From positions 1 to 29,974 of IMG/VR virus record IMGVR_UViG_3300042543_000417: a DNA stretch of 29,974 nt. One strand, 5' to 3'. The notes beneath the pieces were generated by a model. That model made no database searches, was not told the origin of the DNA, and saw nothing but the letters and a program-made list of their open reading frames with translations. The position numbers and the translations under genes were made by a program. This document shows positions 19,719 through 29,974 of this stretch, piece by piece (position 1 is the stretch's first letter; each line of letters starts with the position of its first letter). This DNA is from a virus.

Positions 19719-20938
19719 GCCTTGAAGACAACATTAAAAAGCTGCAGCAAACTCCGCAGCGCGCACAGGTAGTGGGCCAGCGCGCATCGTACCCGTCAGG
19801 GTGGGAACCGGGAATTCGCCATGAAGGAAATGGCGGAATGCTCATCACCACAGATCTTGGTCCAAGCCTTGACGATGAAGATTCTTGGAAAGCCGCAGTC
19901 GAGTCGCTTGGAGTGACAGTGCCGCTCGGATGGACTGTGCGTCCGGTTGAGGCTCGCTACGACCCTGCCGCATGGCATCGCGACGAGGAAGGTGGCGGCG
20001 CGGTTACTCGGCCTATCTGGCGCTACCGCTTTAAGATCGAGCCGTCCGCTGCAAGCATTCCATACGATGATCTTGTCGATGTCATTGCTAAGCATAAGCC
20101 GCGTAAAAGTAAAGATGCAAATGAGTCTTTGCTCCTGGGAAGTACCTGGGTCCTCGCGACAGGCGACTGGCAGCTTGGAAAGATGGATGGCGATGGGACC
20201 GATGGAACTGTCAAAAGAATCCTCGACACAACTGACCAAGCAATTGACCGCATTAACGAACTTCGACGACTAAAGCGCTGGCCTGGCAGAGCAATGCTCG
20301 CGCTCACAGGAGACTGCGTTGAAGGGTTCAATTCGCAGAACGGCTCAAATATCTGGCGTACCACACTGTCAATGACAGACCAGGTGCGCCTTTATCGTCG
20401 CATTGTTATGCACATGGTGACGACTATCGCCAAAGAGTGCGACGAGCTTCTTGTTGTTGCCGTTCCAGGTAATCACGGCGAGACTGTCCGCGTAGCTGGA
20501 AAGATGGCAACTCGTATTGATGATTCATGGGACCTTGACGCGGTTGTCGCAGTTGCAGACGCATTGGAGCAGAATGTTGACGCGTACGGGCACGTAAGTT
20601 TCGCGATCCCAGAAGTTGACTCCGGCACTCTTGTGCTCGATGTCTCGGGAACTGTAACCGCCCTCGCGCATGGACATCAGGTGCCCCGCGGCAACGTACC
20701 CGCGTGGGTAGCCGAGCACGCAAAAAACATGGCGCCTGTCGGTGATGCCCACCTTGTCATTACCGGCCACCACCACCATCTCAAAATAGAATCAATGGGC
20801 CCGCGGACGTGGGTCCAGGTCCCATCCATGGAGTCTGAGTCGACATGGTGGAAAGAGCGTACCGGTTCGGTATCTCCGCCTGGCATGGTTAGCATGTTGG
20901 TCGGAGGGAAAGCATGGTCCGATCTCGCCGTCCTGTAA
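19715..20938 (+). CDS. Metallophosphoesterase
   Basis: 407 aa. Calcineurin-like phosphoesterase signatures are TGDWQLGK (149-156), LTGDCVEGF (197-205), VAVPGNHGET (248-257), ALAHGHQ (316-322) and ITGHHHHLK (349-357). Together these supply the Asp, Asn and His ligands for two metal ions. The first 140 residues form an N-terminal domain with WRYRFKIEP. Members act on nucleotides, nucleic acids or proteins. Phage versions of this length are sometimes annotated as exonucleases, but the substrate cannot be read from sequence. It overlaps the upstream HTH gene by 4 nt and the downstream gene by 25 nt. Confidence 0.88.
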   Translation: MSLEDNIKKLQQTPQRAQVVGQRASYPSGWEPGIRHEGNGGMLITTDLGPSLDDEDSWKAAVESLGVTVPLGWTVRPVEARYDPAAWHRDEEGGGAVTRPIWRYRFKIEPSAASIPYDDLVDVIAKHKPRKSKDANESLLLGSTWVLATGDWQLGKMDGDGTDGTVKRILDTTDQAIDRINELRRLKRWPGRAMLALTGDCVEGFNSQNGSNIWRTTLSMTDQVRLYRRIVMHMVTTIAKECDELLVVAVPGNHGETVRVAGKMATRIDDSWDLDAVVAVADALEQNVDAYGHVSFAIPEVDSGTLVLDVSGTVTALAHGHQVPRGNVPAWVAEHAKNMAPVGDAHLVITGHHHHLKIESMGPRTWVQVPSMESESTWWKERTGSVSPPGMVSMLVGGKAWSDLAVL

Positions 20939-21288
20939 AAGACGCGAGAAAGCGAGTACTACGCGAAGCGGAGGATCTAGTGGTTGGCCGCGAGTCGGAT
21001 CATCATTCTGATAACCTGACCCGCATTGGTGTGGTCTGGGCGGGGTTGCTCGATTTAGATGACGCAATACCGCCAACTACAGTAGCCGCGATGCTCTCTT
21101 CTCGTGATCTTGTATACGCAACGAGCACGGTAGATTCCGAGGAACATTGGATTGGTGCAGCGGCACACGCTGCGCTCGGGGCGTACAGCGAGGTTGGATT
21201 TTTCTCTGAAGACGCAGAGGAAGTTGAAGATCCAACTACAACGAGTACTGTAACTTCTCGGATTGGATTTACCTCTTCGAACGAGTAG
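20914..21288 (+). CDS. DUF6378-like phage protein
   Basis: 124 aa, ATG preceded by GGAGGGAAAGC. It contains VLREAEDLVVGRESDHHSDN, then LTRIGVVWAGLL, IPPTTVAAMLSSRDLVYATS and HWIGAAAHAALGAYSE. The order 'REAxxLVxGxRxxxxxxxxDNxxRIxxxW, IxPxxVAxxMxxxDLxR, DxxxxxAxYAAxxxE' matches the DUF6378 family, found in many phages and of unknown function. It is helical and may bind nucleotides, like the distantly similar all-alpha NTP pyrophosphatases, but that is speculation. It overlaps the metallophosphoesterase by 25 nt. Confidence 0.7.
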   Translation: MVRSRRPVKDARKRVLREAEDLVVGRESDHHSDNLTRIGVVWAGLLDLDDAIPPTTVAAMLSSRDLVYATSTVDSEEHWIGAAAHAALGAYSEVGFFSEDAEEVEDPTTTSTVTSRIGFTSSNE

Positions 21289-21351
21289 CAGGCGAAGCTT
21301 CCCGCTAATATTGTACTGGTGCAGCTCCCGTGTGGCGAGGAACAAGGCTAG

Positions 21352-21391
21352 TACTATAGGCGTGAAGTGTCACTACAAGAGACCGACACTT
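21352..21391 (+). promoter_or_regulatory. Possible fibre promoter with 5' hairpin
   Basis: TACTAT at 21352-21357 resembles a -10 box; no good -35 is seen. The predicted start near 21364 coincides with a hairpin, AAGTGTC (21365-21371) with GACACTT (21385-21391). The transcript of the 1326-aa fibre could thus begin with a stem-loop, which is known to stabilise some phage mRNAs. Confidence 0.35.
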
Positions 21392-21401
21392 TGACTCCTA
21401 G

Positions 21402-25403
<4,002 letters not shown>

Positions 25404-25413
25404 GCGAGCAGAC

Positions 25414-27786
<2,373 letters not shown>

Positions 27787-27794
27787 GGTGATTA

Positions 27795-28673
27795 ATGCCT
27801 ATCATGGGCGCTCTGTCCAGCTCATCGGCTCAAGGGTTTGGCAGAAACAAAGCCGCCGGCGGCCCTTTCGCATCTGGTGGAGTTGTCGCGACGGCGGGTG
27901 GATATAGGTACCACACTTTTCTAAACCCTAGCGGTACGCTCACTGTCACATCAGGCGGGCCGATGGAAGCTTTGATTATTGCTGGCGGTGGAGGCGGAGG
28001 CACGCACACAGGGGGAGGAGGCGGAGCAGGCGGGGTACTTTTTGTCAGCCAATCTGTACCATCCGGTACGTATGCAGTGACGGTTGGCAACGGCGGGGCG
28101 GGGGCGCCAGCTCTTTCGGGCGGCACGACAGCAGGGGCTCAAGGCGGCTCTTCAACATTTAATTCCAACACGGCAATAGGCGGAGGCGGCGGCGCTTCTC
28201 TTAGCGCCGCTGGAACTTCCGGCGGCTCTGGCGGCGGCGGCTCGAGAGGAAGCGGATACGCAGGTACGGCTGGGCAGGGAAACCGCGGAGGAAATGTTGG
28301 AGGGGTAATCGGTGGTGGCGGCGGCGGTGCCGGCGCTGCAGGAACAGATACTTCTACTCCCGGCCCGAGCAACGGCGGCATAGGGACAAATCTGTACTCC
28401 GCTTGGGCAGCCGCGACATCAACAGGAGTATCTGGTTACTTTGCCGGCGGTGGCGGAGGGGGCGGCGAACAGTCCGCCGGCGGGTTTTACTCAAATAGTG
28501 GCACCGGTGGGCTAGGAGGCGGAGGAAACGGAGGGCCTATCAACCCGTCCGGAGCTGGATTGCCGGGTGCCGCGAACACGGGCGGCGGCGGGGGCGCCGG
28601 CTGCGTCTACCCAGGGACAAACGTAGGAGGCGCGGGCGGGTCCGGCATTGTGATTATTCGCTACTTGATCTAA
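27795..28673 (+). CDS. Glycine-rich tail tip adhesin-like protein
   Basis: 292 aa, ATG preceded by GAGGTG. After a short head (MPIMGALSSSSAQGFGRNKA) and the beta segment GYRYHTFLNPSGTLTVTSGG, the protein is dominated by runs such as GGGGGGTHTGGGGGAGG and ends SGIVIIRYLI. This is the layout of phage glycine-rich proteins. The best known relative in architecture is the S16-type gp38 adhesin, where polyglycine-II helices pack into a sandwich and loops between them bind the receptor. The GIVIIRY ending is common in such proteins. It lies between fibres 2 and 3, so it probably caps one of them. A link with a particular receptor cannot be read. Confidence 0.8.
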   Translation: MPIMGALSSSSAQGFGRNKAAGGPFASGGVVATAGGYRYHTFLNPSGTLTVTSGGPMEALIIAGGGGGGTHTGGGGGAGGVLFVSQSVPSGTYAVTVGNGGAGAPALSGGTTAGAQGGSSTFNSNTAIGGGGGASLSAAGTSGGSGGGGSRGSGYAGTAGQGNRGGNVGGVIGGGGGGAGAAGTDTSTPGPSNGGIGTNLYSAWAAATSTGVSGYFAGGGGGGGEQSAGGFYSNSGTGGLGGGGNGGPINPSGAGLPGAANTGGGGGAGCVYPGTNVGGAGGSGIVIIRYLI

Positions 28674-28727
28674 AAGACGGGATCTCTCTCGACAAGAAGG
28701 ACCCAGCTCGGTAGCAGTAAAGATTGA

Positions 28728-29974
<1,247 letters not shown>

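Overview
The window looks like part of the genome of a tailed double-stranded DNA phage (Caudoviricetes), probably infecting an actinobacterium. The evidence for a phage is a lysis cassette, several collagen-like tail-fibre genes, a primase-helicase, dense ATGA/TGATG start-stop overlaps and almost no spare DNA. The evidence for an actinobacterial host is the frequent GTG and TTG starts, two apparently leaderless transcripts and several small Cys/His proteins of types I associate with actinophages; this host call is inference. Portal, capsid and large-terminase genes are not in the window.

Layout. 1-3.7 kb (minus): a partial gene at the edge, a small-terminase-like protein, and a lysis cassette of holin-like protein, 45-aa acidic protein and amidase endolysin. 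Further upstream are two Cys/His proteins behind an extended -10 promoter. 3.7-4.2 kb is AT-rich and non-coding, with a strong inverted repeat. 4.2-7.6 kb (minus) is a six-gene operon: pyruvyltransferase-like protein, methyltransferase, GH130-like propeller, CxxC protein, membrane peptide and thioredoxin. It starts at a nearly perfectly symmetric divergent promoter shared with a plus-strand gene. 7.9-10.4 kb (minus): a tail fibre with its preceding virion-type protein and two small downstream proteins. 10.4-13.8 kb (minus): a ten-gene run of small, mostly Cys/His-rich proteins behind a near-consensus promoter.

13.8-15.0 kb (plus): an FmdB-type zinc ribbon overlapping a small serine recombinase. 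It is preceded by a cluster of TGTACA palindromes and a 31-bp inverted repeat resembling a resolvase subsite. 15.0-18.5 kb (minus): two small proteins, an 871-aa PrimPol/SF3 primase-helicase and a small HTH protein. 18.9-21.3 kb (plus): a membrane/coiled-coil protein, an HTH-like protein, a metallophosphoesterase and a DUF6378-like protein. 21.4 kb to the right edge (plus): three collagen-like fibres (1326 aa, 790 aa and one cut by the edge) plus a 292-aa glycine-rich adhesin-like protein. The fibres share perfect DNA repeats of up to 93 bp.

The most unusual parts are the surface-sugar/redox operon with its mirror-image promoter, the recombinase with its palindromes, and the mutually recombining Gly-X-Thr fibres. 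Functions are read from motifs only; no database search was run.
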